DNA of 64,000 bases from Blastococcus sp. HT6-4 (GCF_039679125.1 NZ_CP155551.1:682001-746000), one strand, 5' to 3'. Shown: positions 29,674 to 38,102, numbered from the stretch's first letter. Made by a program: numbers and translations. The notes: generated by a model from the sequence alone, not told the origin.

Positions 29674-30279
29674 ATGAGCAGCGTTCCGGGCCGGCGGGGC
29701 GGCGGGGACGGGCGGCGCGCCACCGGCCGGGTGCCCCGGGTGCACCACTCGCGGCCGGTCCGCACCGGCCTGCGGTCGGCGGCGTCCAGCCGTCCGGGCC
29801 GGGGGCGGCCCAACCGCCGGCCGGAACGGCGGCCCGCGGCGTCCACCGCGGCTCGGCGGCGGCCGCTGTTCACCGGCCGCGCGGTGCTGCTCGTCGGACT
29901 GGTGCTGCTGCTCGCCCTGACCCTGGCCGGCCCGCTGCGGCAGTACCTGGCCGGCCAGGCCGAGCTGGCGCGGCTGGCGGCGGAGGGCGAGGCGCTCGAC
30001 CGCCGCGCCACCGACCTGGAGGCGCAGCTGGAGCGGCAGGCCGACCCGGCGTTCACCGAGCGGCAGGCGCGCGAGCGGCTGTCGTTCGTGCTGCCCGGTG
30101 ACCGGCTGATCATCGTCGTCGACGGGCAGGCCGTGGAGGGCGACGCCGGCACGCTGGCCGCCGCCGCGGCCGAGCCCGAGCCGGTGCCCTGGTACGAGGG
30201 CCTGATGCGATCCGTGGCCGGCGCCGACGGTGACCGGCCGGCCGACGACGAGCGCGGTACGGGAGGTGAGGGGCAGTGA
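29674..30279 (+). CDS. Septum formation initiator, FtsB/DivIC family
   Basis: Small bitopic membrane protein of the divisome that bridges FtsQ and FtsL-type partners. The protein is 201 aa. A long basic Arg/Pro-rich cytosolic head (1-68) comes first, then one membrane helix at about 71-90 (VLLVGLVLLLALTLAG), then a coiled coil (LARLAAEGEALDRRATDLEAQL) and the ERLSFVLPGDRLIIVVD region. The head is longer than in E. coli FtsB but usual in actinobacteria. The start ATG 29674 follows eno by 10 nt, and the end overlaps DUF501 by 4 nt (GTGA). Confidence 0.9.
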   Translation: MSSVPGRRGGGDGRRATGRVPRVHHSRPVRTGLRSAASSRPGRGRPNRRPERRPAASTAARRRPLFTGRAVLLVGLVLLLALTLAGPLRQYLAGQAELARLAAEGEALDRRATDLEAQLERQADPAFTERQARERLSFVLPGDRLIIVVDGQAVEGDAGTLAAAAAEPEPVPWYEGLMRSVAGADGDRPADDERGTGGEGQ

Positions 30280-30776
30280 GCGAGCCGGTGAGCCCGGAGG
30301 ACCGGGAGATCGTGGCGCGGCAGCTCGGGCGCCCGCCGCGGGCGCTGGTGGCCGTGGCGCACCGCTGCCCGTGCGGTCAGCCCGACGTCGTCGAGACCTC
30401 GCCCCGGCTGGAGGACGGCACGCCGTTCCCGACCCTGTACTACCTGACCTGCCCGCGGGCGACCGCCGCCGCGAGCCGGCTGGAGTCGGCCGGCCGCATG
30501 CGGGAGTGGCAGGAGGAGCTGGGCACCGATCCCGAGCTCGCCGAGGCCTACCGGGCGGCGCACGAGGCGTACCTGGCCACCCGCGACGCCCGCGACGTGC
30601 TCCCGACGCGGATGACCGCCGGTGGGATGCCCGACCGGGTCAAGTGCCTGCACGCCCTGGCCGGTCACGCGCTGGCGGCGGGCCCCGGGGTCAACCCGAT
30701 CGGTGACCGGGCGGTCGAGGAGATGGGGGAGTGGTGGGCCGCGGGCCCTTGCGCCCGGCCCGAGGGCGACGCGTGA
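30276..30776 (+). CDS. DUF501 protein
   Basis: Conserved actinobacterial protein of unknown function, always near eno-ftsB-ppx. The protein is 166 aa. Seen here: HRCPCGQPDVVET, TLYYLTCPRA, RMTAGGMPDRVKCLH and GHALAAGPGVNPIGD. Its Cys residues (CPC, TCP, KCLH) and the fixed motifs suggest a catalytic or metal-binding fold. It overlaps both neighbours by GTGA, so translation is coupled and a role tied to division or polyphosphate metabolism is plausible but unproven. Confidence 0.9.
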   Translation: MSEPVSPEDREIVARQLGRPPRALVAVAHRCPCGQPDVVETSPRLEDGTPFPTLYYLTCPRATAAASRLESAGRMREWQEELGTDPELAEAYRAAHEAYLATRDARDVLPTRMTAGGMPDRVKCLHALAGHALAAGPGVNPIGDRAVEEMGEWWAAGPCARPEGDA

Positions 30777-31723
30777 CCCGGGTCGCCGCCGTGGACTGCG
30801 GCACCAACTCCATCCGGCTGCTCGTGGCCGACGTCCCGGCCGAGGGCGGGCACACCGACCTGCTGCGCCGGATGGAGGTCGTCCGCCTCGGGCAGGGCGT
30901 CGACGCGACGGGCCGGCTGGCGCCGGAGGCGATCGAGCGGACCCGCCTCGTCCTCGCCGAGTACGCGGCGGCGGCCCGCGACCTGGGCGCGACCGACGTC
31001 CGGATGGTGGCCACCAGCGCGACCCGGGACGCGGCCAACCGGGCCGACTTCGAGCAGATGGTCCGGGCCACCCTGGGGCGGGCCCCCGACGTCGTGAGCG
31101 GCCGGGAGGAGGCCGAGCTCTCCTTCCTCGGCGCTACCGGCTCGATCGCCGCCGCCGCGGCGGCCCAGGGCATCGCGCCACCCCGGCCGCCGTACCTGGT
31201 CGTGGACATCGGCGGTGGCTCCACCGAGTTCGTCCTCGGTGGCGCCGACGGCGTCGTCGCCGCCCGGTCGGTCGACATCGGCTGCGTGCGGCTCACCGAG
31301 CGGCACCTGCACGACGACCCGCCGGCCGACGAGCAGGTCGCCGCCGCCGAGCGGGACATCCGCGCCGCGCTGGTCGACGTCACCGCCGAGGTGCCGGTGG
31401 GACGGGCGGCGGCCCTCATCGGGCTGGCCGGCTCGGTGACCACCGTGGCCGCGCTCGCCCTCGACCTGCCCGCCTACGACTCCGAGGCGATCCACGGGTC
31501 CCGCATCGCGGTCGGCGAGGTGCGGCGGGTGACCGCGGAGCTCCTCGCCGCCACGCGGGAACGGCGCGCCGCCGCCCCGGTCATGCACCCCGGCCGGGTC
31601 GACGTCATCGGCGCCGGCGCGCTGATCCTCCGGACCCTCATGGACGAGTTCGGGATGGCCGAGGTCACGGTCAGCGAGCACGACATCCTCGACGGCATCG
31701 CGCTGCGGCTCGGCCGCGGCTGA
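30773..31723 (+). CDS. ppx: Exopolyphosphatase/guanosine pentaphosphatase, Ppx/GppA family
   Basis: Removes terminal phosphates from polyphosphate or hydrolyses pppGpp. The protein is 316 aa, the short actinobacterial form without a C-terminal HD-like domain. The actin-like ATPase fold shows phosphate-1 VAAVDCGTNSIRLL, phosphate-2 VVDIGGGSTEFVLGG, and GLAGSVTTVAAL. GREEAELSFLGA is also conserved. The start GTG 30773 overlaps the DUF501 stop (GTGA). Whether polyphosphate or pppGpp is preferred cannot be read from the sequence. Confidence 0.94.
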   Translation: MTRVAAVDCGTNSIRLLVADVPAEGGHTDLLRRMEVVRLGQGVDATGRLAPEAIERTRLVLAEYAAAARDLGATDVRMVATSATRDAANRADFEQMVRATLGRAPDVVSGREEAELSFLGATGSIAAAAAAQGIAPPRPPYLVVDIGGGSTEFVLGGADGVVAARSVDIGCVRLTERHLHDDPPADEQVAAAERDIRAALVDVTAEVPVGRAAALIGLAGSVTTVAALALDLPAYDSEAIHGSRIAVGEVRRVTAELLAATRERRAAAPVMHPGRVDVIGAGALILRTLMDEFGMAEVTVSEHDILDGIALRLGRG

Positions 31724-31753
31724 GCCCTCCGGTCGCGGGCCGGCGTCCTCGGG

Positions 31754-32068
31754 TCAGGGCGTGCCGGCGTTGAGCCCCGGCGGCAGCTGCCCGGTGAACC
31801 TCTCGTAGGTCGCGGCGGCCCCCCGGGCCGCCGCGAGCCGGCTGCCGGCGACGACGACGCCGGAGAAGGCCGCCCAGGCCAGCGCCTCGCCCCAGCTCAC
31901 GCCCGGGGCGGCGGGGTTCTTCGGCGGGGTGGTGCCGCGCGCGGCGTACCAGGCGGCGTCGGTCAGCCTGCGGGCCGCGATGCCCGCGGGCACCGCGAAC
32001 CCGGCGCCCAGCAGCTTCCAGGTCAGCGGCGGCTTCTGCTTCTTCGTCCGGGCCACGGATCCGATCAT
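31754..32068 (-). CDS. DUF4235 membrane-associated protein
   Basis: Small conserved actinobacterial protein of unknown function. The protein is 104 aa. [24 protein letters not shown] and the [21 protein letters not shown] helix are the two hydrophobic stretches. The GEALAWAA segment and the ending with T-G-x-L-P-P-G are family features. ATG 32068 is preferred because the family starts just before the K-K-x-K-x-P-x-W segment; an in-frame start at 32146 would run into the divergent glycosylase promoter. It converges on ppx. Confidence 0.8.
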   Translation of the reverse strand: MIGSVARTKKQKPPLTWKLLGAGFAVPAGIAARRLTDAAWYAARGTTPPKNPAAPGVSWGEALAWAAFSGVVVAGSRLAAARGAAATYERFTGQLPPGLNAGTP

Positions 32069-32127
32069 GCTGCATGCGACATCGCCCGGGCAGCCCGGGC
32101 ACCCGGGAGGCCCCGGCCCACGTCTGG

Positions 32128-32133
32128 TCAGAT
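32128..32133 (+). promoter_or_regulatory. Possible leaderless -10 of the glycosylase gene
   Basis: TCAGAT ends 6 nt before GTG 32140, and no ribosome-binding site is seen. It is a weaker match than the other TANNNT examples. Confidence 0.35.
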
Positions 32134-32139
32134 GGTGGC

Positions 32140-32907
32140 GTGGCATTCGACGCAGGGGGCTTCCCGGTCACCCGCACCCCGGCCGGGGTGGTGCGCGGTG
32201 CCCGGGCCGTCCGCGATCTCGCCGTCCTCGACGCCCGGATCTCCGGTTGCTACGCCTGCCCCCGGCTGGTGGCCTGGCGCGAGGAGGTCGCCCGGGTCAA
32301 GCGCGCGTCCTTCCGCGACGAGGACTACTGGGGCCGCCCGGTGCCGGGGCTCGGGCCGGCCGGATCCCGCATCGCCGTCGTCGGGCTGGCGCCCGCGGCG
32401 CACGGCGGGAACCGGACGGGACGCGTCTTCACCGGCGACCGCAGCGGAGACTGGATCTTCGCCGCGCTCTGGCGCGCCGGGCTGGCCAACCAGCCCACCT
32501 CCACGCACATCGGCGACGGGCTCGAGCTCACCGACGTCCGGGTCGCCGCGGCCGTGCGGTGCGCTCCGCCGGCCAACGCGCCCACGCCGGAGGAGCGGGA
32601 CACCTGCTCGCCGTGGCTGGCCCGTGAACTCGAGCTGCTGCCCCGCCTCCGGGTCATCGTCGTGCTCGGCGGGTTCGGCTGGACCGCGCTGTGGCCGGTG
32701 CTGGCGGCGGCCGGGTACGCGCTGCCCCGGCCACGGCCGGCCTTCGGGCACGGGGTGGAGGTGACGCTGGACGGCCCGCGGGGGCCGTTGACCCTGCTGG
32801 GCAGCTACCACGTGAGCCAGCAGAACACCTTCACCGGCAAGCTGACCGAGCCGATGCTCGACGCCGTGCTGTCCCGCGCCACGGAGCTGGCGGCGACGGG
32901 GGGCTGA
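32140..32907 (+). CDS. Family 5 (UDGb) uracil-DNA glycosylase
   Basis: Removes uracil, and in this family also hypoxanthine and other deaminated bases, from DNA, a useful function in a GC-rich genome. The protein is 255 aa. Motif A is [19 protein letters not shown], which lacks the usual catalytic Asp/Asn as UDGb enzymes do. Motif B is [16 protein letters not shown] with its His. Four Cys (CYAC near 37-40, and two near 143 and 158) should hold a 4Fe-4S cluster. GTG 32140 is chosen because of the -10 spacing; ATG 32074 is an alternative with an unconserved leader. Confidence 0.92.
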   Translation: MAFDAGGFPVTRTPAGVVRGARAVRDLAVLDARISGCYACPRLVAWREEVARVKRASFRDEDYWGRPVPGLGPAGSRIAVVGLAPAAHGGNRTGRVFTGDRSGDWIFAALWRAGLANQPTSTHIGDGLELTDVRVAAAVRCAPPANAPTPEERDTCSPWLARELELLPRLRVIVVLGGFGWTALWPVLAAAGYALPRPRPAFGHGVEVTLDGPRGPLTLLGSYHVSQQNTFTGKLTEPMLDAVLSRATELAATGG

Positions 32908-32952
32908 CCCTCGGACCACCGCCGGGTGCGCCCGGTCCGCGCCCGGCAGCGC

Positions 32953-32958
32953 TAGCGT
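32953..32958 (+). promoter_or_regulatory. -10 of the UAA tRNA gene
   Basis: TAGCGT lies 9 nt before the mature 5' end, so the primary transcript would have only a few extra bases. Confidence 0.5.
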
Positions 32959-32967
32959 GCGCAGCGC

Positions 32968-33041
32968 GCCCCCGTAGCCCAATCGGCAGAGGCAGGCCCC
33001 TTAAAAGGGTCCCAGCGTCGGTTCGAACCCGACCGGGGGCA
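32968..33041 (+). tRNA. tRNA with anticodon UAA, predicted Leu, with a short variable loop
   Basis: A complete cloverleaf is visible: acceptor GCCCCCG/CGGGGGC, D arm GCCC...GGC, anticodon stem GGCCC/GGGTC with loop CTTAAAA (anticodon TAA at 33002-33004), variable loop CCAGC, T arm GTCGG-TTCGAAC-CCGAC and discriminator A. CCA is not fully encoded. UAA reads the leucine codon UUA and A73 suits leucyl-tRNA synthetase. However, bacterial tRNA-Leu normally has a long class II variable arm, and this one has five bases. The tRNA is certain; its amino acid is inferred from the anticodon. Confidence 0.85.
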
Positions 33042-33044
33042 CCG

Positions 33045-33920
33045 TCAGGCGCCGAGACGTGCGTGCGCGGCCCGGATCAGCGCGGCGGCGGCCCGGTCGA
33101 GCGGCTCGGATTCCAGCCGCCACTGCTGCCAGTACAGGGGCACGTCGACGGCGCCGGCCGGATCGAAACGTGCCACCTCGTGGTGGGCGTCGGCCAGCTG
33201 GAGCTCCGGCAGCATGCCCCAGCCGAAGCCGAGGATCACGGCGGTGACGAAGTCAGCCGACGACGGGACGTAGTGCAGGGGCGGGTCCGCCGACGGAGCC
33301 CGGCGGCGGAGGTAGGAGTGCTGCAGGTCGTCGCGGCGGTCGAACACGACCACCGGTGCCCGCTGCAGGGCCGCGGGACCGGGTCCGTCGGGGAACCAGC
33401 GGTCGGCGAACCCGGGTGCGGCGCAGGGCAGGTAGCGCATCCGCCCGAGCGGGGTCACCCGGCACCCTGCGACCGGCTCGGCGTCCGAGGTGACCGCACC
33501 CATGACGGTGCCGGCCCGCAGCAGCGCACTGGTGTGCGTCTGGTCGGTGCTGTGCAGGTCGAAACGTAGCTCGCCGGCCAGCGGGGCGAGCGCCGGCAGG
33601 ACCCACGTGGCCAGCGAGTCGGCGTTGACCGCGATCGGCACCACCGGTGCGGAGCCGGGCTCGGCCGGATCGAGGTGCCGGCTGGTGTCGGCGACGAGCA
33701 GGCCGACCTGACGGGCCAGCCGCAGCACGGGTTCGCCGGCGGCGGTGACGGTGGCCGGGCGACCGCGCTGCACCAGGACGCGGCCGGTGGCCACCTCGAG
33801 GGCGCGCAGGCGCTGCGAGACCGCGGACGGGGTGACGTGCAGCCGTCGCGCGGCCGCCTCCAGGGTGCCTTCGTCGATGACCGCGACGAGGGTGCGGAGC
33901 TGGGCGAGGTCCACGTCCAT
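33045..33920 (-). CDS. lysG: LysR-type regulator of basic amino acid export (LysG/ArgP family)
   Basis: Senses intracellular lysine or arginine and activates the divergent exporter gene. The protein is 291 aa. The winged HTH at residues 1-60 contains LRTLVAVIDEGTLEAAARRL and VTPSAVSQRLRALE. The effector domain follows with VVPIAVNADSLATWVLPAL and GFGWGMLPELQL, both typical of LysG/ArgP. ATG 33920 follows a minus-strand TAGCAT at 6 nt, so it is probably leaderless. It stops 3 nt beyond the convergent tRNA gene. Confidence 0.92.
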   Translation of the reverse strand: MDVDLAQLRTLVAVIDEGTLEAAARRLHVTPSAVSQRLRALEVATGRVLVQRGRPATVTAAGEPVLRLARQVGLLVADTSRHLDPAEPGSAPVVPIAVNADSLATWVLPALAPLAGELRFDLHSTDQTHTSALLRAGTVMGAVTSDAEPVAGCRVTPLGRMRYLPCAAPGFADRWFPDGPGPAALQRAPVVVFDRRDDLQHSYLRRRAPSADPPLHYVPSSADFVTAVILGFGWGMLPELQLADAHHEVARFDPAGAVDVPLYWQQWRLESEPLDRAAAALIRAAHARLGA

Positions 33921-33991
33921 GAAGGAATGCTAATGGCGCCTGAGAAACATGAGCTGGACTGTCGACCGGCGTCTGCCTAGCGTCGGGCTCT
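33921..33991. promoter_or_regulatory. lysG-lysE divergent promoter region
   Basis: Only 71 nt separate the two starts. TAGCAT (minus strand, 33932-33927) ends 6 nt before lysG. TAGCGT (33978-33983) ends 8 nt before lysE. The LysG operator should lie between them, around 33930-33965; its half-sites are not clear by eye. Confidence 0.6.
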
Positions 33992-34609
33992 GTGACGACT
34001 GGTCTGCTGGCCGCGGTGGCCGGGCTCGGGATGGGGCTCTCGCTGATCGTGGCGATCGGCGCGCAGAACGCCTTCGTGCTCCGGCAGGGGCTGCGCGCCG
34101 AGCACGTCCCGGCGGTCGTGGCGGTGTGCGCGGTCTCCGACGCGGTCCTCATCCTCGCCGGGGTCGCCGGCAACTCCTGGCTGAGCGCCCGGCTGCCCGA
34201 CGCGATCACCGTCGTGCGCCTGGGCGGTGCCGCCTTCCTGCTCGGCTACGCCGTCCTCGCGGCCCGACGGGCGCTGCGCCCGTCGTCGATCGCCATCGAT
34301 GCCGGCGGCACCCGGGCCGGGCTCCTGGCCACCGTCGTCACCTGCCTCGCGCTCACCTGGCTCAACCCGCACGTGTACCTGGACACGGTGGTGCTGCTGG
34401 GATCGGTGGCCGACAGCCACGGCGTGGGCAGGTGGTGGTTCGCCGCCGGAGCCGCGGCCGGCAGCGTGCTCTGGTTCGCGGCCCTCGGCTACGGCGCCCG
34501 CCTGCTCCGGCCGCTGTTCGCCCGCCCGGCGGCGTGGCGGGTCCTCGACGGCGCCATCGCCGTCGTCATGGCGGGCCTCGGCGCCGGGCTCCTCGCCGCC
34601 GCGATCTGA
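33992..34609 (+). CDS. lysE: Basic amino acid exporter LysE
   Basis: Exports excess L-lysine and L-arginine with proton or hydroxyl coupling. The protein is 205 aa with about six membrane helices. The family signature GLGMGLSLIVAIGAQNAFVLRQGL is at the N-terminus and TWLNPHVYLDTVVLLG in the middle. The start GTG 33992 lies 8 nt after a TAGCGT and has no ribosome-binding site. Together with the divergent lysG this is the classical lysGE module of Corynebacterium. Confidence 0.95.
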   Translation: MTTGLLAAVAGLGMGLSLIVAIGAQNAFVLRQGLRAEHVPAVVAVCAVSDAVLILAGVAGNSWLSARLPDAITVVRLGGAAFLLGYAVLAARRALRPSSIAIDAGGTRAGLLATVVTCLALTWLNPHVYLDTVVLLGSVADSHGVGRWWFAAGAAAGSVLWFAALGYGARLLRPLFARPAAWRVLDGAIAVVMAGLGAGLLAAAI

Positions 34610-34684
34610 CCGGCGGCCCCCTGTCGGCCCCTGTGGCCGTGACCGTGGCGCGGGCCACCCTCCCGAGGGGTTCGGCTGCCTTGT

Positions 34685-34718
34685 GGAACGCTTCGGGCGT
34701 GTCAGGCGTTGACCTGAC
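34685..34718 (+). promoter_or_regulatory. ECF-sigma-like promoter plus dyad before the Bax-inhibitor gene
   Basis: GGAAC (34685-34689) and GTT (34708-34710) are 18 nt apart, matching the SigE/SigH GGAAT/C-N17-18-GTT pattern. A GTCAGG-N6-CCTGAC dyad (34701-34718) overlaps the -10. Stress control is inferred. Confidence 0.45.
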
Positions 34719-34775
34719 CGAGTGGAGTGCAGGAGTTTTGCTCCACGACCGACGAGTCACCTCGAGGAGATGACG

Positions 34776-35615
34776 ATGGCCAGTAGGAACCCGGCGTTCA
34801 GCCGTGGCTTCGGGAACGCCGGCCCCGGCCAGCAGCAGGCCGCCTGGGGCAACACGTCCCAGTACGGTGCCCCGACGCAGTACGGCGCTCCGGCGCCGCA
34901 GCAGGACGCGTACACCGCGCCGTCCCCGTACGGGACGACCGAGGACACGCGCTACATGACGATGGACGACGTCGTCACCAAGACGGGCCTGACGTTCCTG
35001 GTCACCGTCCTCTCCGCCGCCGCGACCTGGGCCATGCCCGGTCAGGCCGCCTGGGGGCTGGCGATCCCGGCCGTCCTGGCCGCCTTCGTGCTCGGCCTGG
35101 TGATCGCCTTCAAGCAGATCGCCAACCCGGTCGCGACGCTGGCCTACGGCGCGCTCTACGGTGTCGCGCTCGGCGCGATCAGCGAGGCGTTCGCGCTCGA
35201 GTTCGGCAGCGGCATCATCATGCAGGCGCTGATCGGCACCTTCGGTGTCTTCGCCGGCATGCTGGTGGTCTACAAGACCGGCGCGATCCGCGTCACCCCC
35301 AAGCTGACCCGCTGGGTCCTGGCCGCCGGCATCGGTGTCCTGGTCCTCATCGTGGTCAACTTCGTGGTCGCCCTCATCGGTGGCGGCGACGGCCTGGGCC
35401 TGCGGTCCGGTGGCCCGCTGGCGATCGGCTTCAGCCTGCTCGTGATCGGTGTGGCGGCGTTCTTCCTGCTGCTCGACTTCGACATGGCTGACGAGGCCAT
35501 CCGTCGTGGGGCGCCGGCGAAGTTCGCCTGGTACATCGCCTTCGGTCTGCTCGTGACCGTCATCTGGCTGTACATCGAGATCCTGCGCCTGCTGAGCTAC
35601 CTGCAGAACGACTGA
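34776..35615 (+). CDS. Bax inhibitor-1/YccA family membrane protein
   Basis: Multispanning protein of the BI-1 family; some bacterial members are pH-gated calcium leak channels, others protease regulators. The protein is 279 aa. A 60-residue Gln/Tyr/Pro/Gly-rich cytosolic head (QYGAPTQYGAPAPQQDAY) precedes seven hydrophobic segments. The conserved YGALYGVALGAISEAF and DFDMADEAIRRGAPAKFAWY regions give the likely di-aspartyl pH sensor. ATG 34776 is chosen: GGAG (34766-34769) is 6 nt upstream, whereas it abuts the alternative ATG 34770. Confidence 0.92.
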   Translation: MASRNPAFSRGFGNAGPGQQQAAWGNTSQYGAPTQYGAPAPQQDAYTAPSPYGTTEDTRYMTMDDVVTKTGLTFLVTVLSAAATWAMPGQAAWGLAIPAVLAAFVLGLVIAFKQIANPVATLAYGALYGVALGAISEAFALEFGSGIIMQALIGTFGVFAGMLVVYKTGAIRVTPKLTRWVLAAGIGVLVLIVVNFVVALIGGGDGLGLRSGGPLAIGFSLLVIGVAAFFLLLDFDMADEAIRRGAPAKFAWYIAFGLLVTVIWLYIEILRLLSYLQND

Positions 35616-35625
35616 CCGACCCCGC

Positions 35626-35673
35626 ACACGACAGTGGCCCGGTCCCCGCGAGGGGGCCGGGCCACTGTCGTGT
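35626..35673. terminator. Long bidirectional terminator hairpin
   Basis: ACACGACAGTGGCCCGG (35626-35642) pairs over 17 bp with CCGGGCCACTGTCGTGT (35657-35673). The loop itself folds CCCC onto GGGG. It lies between the converging Bax-inhibitor and thiolase genes. Confidence 0.88.
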
Positions 35674-35703
35674 CCGGGGGCTGCCGGCGACGGCAGCCCC
35701 CGG
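35674..35703. terminator. Second hairpin, on the thiolase side
   Basis: CCGGGGGCTGCC (35674-35685) pairs over 12 bp with GGCAGCCCCCGG (35692-35703) around a 6-nt loop, 8 nt beyond the thiolase stop. Confidence 0.8.
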
Positions 35704-35711
35704 GGCGGGGA

Positions 35712-36932
35712 TCAGCTGAGGCGCTCGAGCACCATCGCCATGCCCATGCCGCCACCGACGCACATCGTCTCCAGGCCGAAGGTCTTGTCCTTGGTCTGCA
35801 GGCCGTTGATCAGCGTGCCGGTGATGCGCGCGCCGGTGCTGCCGAACGGGTGCCCGACGGCGATGGCGCCACCGTGCACGTTCAGCTTCTCGATGGGGAT
35901 GTTCAGGTCGCGGTAGCTCGGGATGACCTGCGCGGCGAAGGCCTCGTTGATCTCCACGAGGTCGATGTCCTCGATCGTCATGCCGGCCCGCTGCAGGGCC
36001 AGACGGGAGGCGTCCACCGGGCCGTAGCCCATGATCTCCGGCGACAGGCCGGTGACCGCGGTGGAGACCACGCGGGCCAGCGGGGTCAGGCCGAGCTCGC
36101 GGGCCTTGGTGTCGCTCATGACCACGACCGCGGACGCGCCGTCGTTGAGCGGGCAGGCGTTGCCGGCGGTGACCCGGCCGTCGGGGCGGAAGACCGGCTT
36201 GAGGCCCGAGAGGCCCTCGAGGTTCGTACCGCGCCGCGGGCCGTCGTCCGTGCTGACGACGGTTCCGTCGGGCAGCGTGATCGGGACGATCTCCCGCTCC
36301 CAGAAGCCGTTGTCGATCGACTCCACGGCGAGGTTCTGGCTGCGGACGGCGAACTCGTCCATCTCCTCGCGGGTGACGCCCTTGAGCAGCGCCAGGTTCT
36401 CGGCGGTCTGCCCCATCGCGATGTAGACGTCGGGGACGTCGCCGTTCTCCCGGGGGTCGGTCCAGGAGTCGGCGCCGCTCTCGGCGGTCTTGGCCACCCG
36501 CGCCTCGGCGTCGGCGAACACCGGGTTGTGCGTGTCGGGCAGCGAGTCGCTGTTGCCCTTCACGAAGCGGGAGACGGTCTCGACGCCGGCGGAGATGAAC
36601 ACGTCACCCTCGCCGGCCTTGATCGCGTGCAGGGCCATGCGGGTGGTCTGCAGCGAGGACGAGCAGTAACGGGTGATCGTCGTCCCGGGCAGGTGGTCCA
36701 TGCCCAGGAGGATGCTGACCACGCGGCCCATGTTGTGGCCCTGCTCGCCGCCCGGGAGGCCGCAGCCGAGCATCAGGTCGTCGATGTCGGTCGGGTCGAG
36801 GGCGGGCACCTTGTCCAGGGCCGCGCGGATGACGGTGGCGGCGAGGTCGTCGGGACGCATGTCCTTGAGCGATCCCTTGAAGGCGCGGCCGATGGGCGAG
36901 CGCGCGGTCGCGACGATGACGGCTTCGGGCAT
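35712..36932 (-). CDS. Acetyl-CoA C-acyltransferase (thiolase)
   Basis: Cleaves 3-ketoacyl-CoA to acetyl-CoA and a shortened acyl-CoA, or condenses two acetyl-CoA. The protein is 406 aa. The nucleophile Cys is in TITRYCSSSLQTTRMA (near residue 90). NEAFAAQV, GHPFGSTGARI (catalytic His) and CVGGGMGMAMV (second Cys) complete the site. ATG 36932 follows GGAGG on the minus strand. It stands alone with no other beta-oxidation gene beside it, so fatty-acid versus biosynthetic use is open. Confidence 0.94.
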   Translation of the reverse strand: MPEAVIVATARSPIGRAFKGSLKDMRPDDLAATVIRAALDKVPALDPTDIDDLMLGCGLPGGEQGHNMGRVVSILLGMDHLPGTTITRYCSSSLQTTRMALHAIKAGEGDVFISAGVETVSRFVKGNSDSLPDTHNPVFADAEARVAKTAESGADSWTDPRENGDVPDVYIAMGQTAENLALLKGVTREEMDEFAVRSQNLAVESIDNGFWEREIVPITLPDGTVVSTDDGPRRGTNLEGLSGLKPVFRPDGRVTAGNACPLNDGASAVVVMSDTKARELGLTPLARVVSTAVTGLSPEIMGYGPVDASRLALQRAGMTIEDIDLVEINEAFAAQVIPSYRDLNIPIEKLNVHGGAIAVGHPFGSTGARITGTLINGLQTKDKTFGLETMCVGGGMGMAMVLERLS

Positions 36933-37070
36933 GGGTCCTCCACGGTGAGGGTGGTCCGACGCGTTTCGCCGGACGTCGGTCACTTCGGAACGTACCCCGG
37001 CCGTCCGGCGCTGGATCCTGGCACCGGCCCGGGGAAACCGCGGTGTGGCCCGGGTCACGCCGATCGCCGA

Positions 37071-38102
37071 TCAGCCGGAGGTGGACGCCTCCGCCGCGGT
37101 CCCGGCGTCCGCGGCCTCCTCGGGCGTCGGCATCTCGGTCGGGCGGCGCCGGCGCAGCAGCGCCCACGGTCCCCAGGGGCCGGTGTCGGAGCCGGCCACC
37201 TCGGCGGGCTGCACCTCGGTGCCGGGCCGGTTGGCCGCCCGCGCGGCGGCCCGGGCGACCGGGCGGACGGTGTCGCGGCGCAGCCCGCGCAGGCCGCGGT
37301 CGGCGCGGGCCGGCCACACGCCCAGGGCGTCGGCCACCGAGGGCAGCAGCACCGCCGCCGCCGCCGCGTAACCGGCCGCGCTCGGGTGGAACTCGTCGAC
37401 GCTGAACATGCTCTGGTCGGAGGCGAACGCCGGGCCGAGCAGCGAGCCGAGGGAGACGGAGCGGCCCCCGGCCTCGACCACGGCGATCGTCTGCGCGGCG
37501 GCCATCTGCCGGCTCCACCGGCGGGCCAGCGTCCGCAGCGGCTGCGCGATCGGCCGGATCGTGCCGAGGTCGGGGCAGGTGCCGACGACGACCTCGCACC
37601 CGGCCGCGGTGAGCCGGCGGACGGCGTCGGTGAGGTGGCCGACCGACACCGGGGTGGGGGTGCGGCTGGTGACGTCGTTGGCGCCGATCATGATGACCGC
37701 GACCGCGGGCCGCTCGGCCAGCGCCCGGTCGACCTGCGCATCGAGGTCGCTGGCGCGGGCTCCGGACACGGCCAGCCGGACCAGCCGGACGGGGCGCTCG
37801 GCCAGCTCGGCGAGCCCGGCGGCGACCAGCACGCCGGGGGTCTCCGCGGCGCGGTGCACCCCGAGGCCGACGGCGCTGGAGTCGCCGAGCACGGTCAGGA
37901 CGATGGGCTCGCCGCCGCCGCGGCCGTAGAGGCCGTCGCCCGAGGGCGGGTCGCTCTTGTGGGTGCGCGCCTCCACCTTGCGGCGGGCGGACCGCGCCTC
38001 CTCGCGGAGGAGCGCGACCAGGGCGGCTCCGGCGATCCCGACCCCGCCACCGCCGTAGGCGGCGCCGGTGGCCAGCCAGCGGGCCGTGTCCGTGCGCGTC
38101 AT
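37071..38102 (-). CDS. SGNH/GDSL hydrolase, membrane-anchored
   Basis: Lipase/esterase-like hydrolase of unknown substrate. The protein is 343 aa. A short N-terminal hydrophobic segment (15-35) suggests anchoring. Block I VLGDSSAVGLGV (nucleophile Ser), block II Gly in SGARASD, block III IGANDVT, and block V DEFHPSAAGY (Asp and His) are all intact. The C-terminal 80 residues are basic and disordered-looking. ATG 38102 follows GGAGGG. A minus-strand GATAAC near 38150 could be the -10. Confidence 0.9.
   Translation of the reverse strand: MTRTDTARWLATGAAYGGGGVGIAGAALVALLREEARSARRKVEARTHKSDPPSGDGLYGRGGGEPIVLTVLGDSSAVGLGVHRAAETPGVLVAAGLAELAERPVRLVRLAVSGARASDLDAQVDRALAERPAVAVIMIGANDVTSRTPTPVSVGHLTDAVRRLTAAGCEVVVGTCPDLGTIRPIAQPLRTLARRWSRQMAAAQTIAVVEAGGRSVSLGSLLGPAFASDQSMFSVDEFHPSAAGYAAAAAVLLPSVADALGVWPARADRGLRGLRRDTVRPVARAAARAANRPGTEVQPAEVAGSDTGPWGPWALLRRRRPTEMPTPEEAADAGTAAEASTSG

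Noticed and set aside
34722-34775. Earlier start for the Bax-inhibitor protein
   Set aside because: The extra residues come from the promoter and leader hairpin, and GGAG is placed for ATG 34776.
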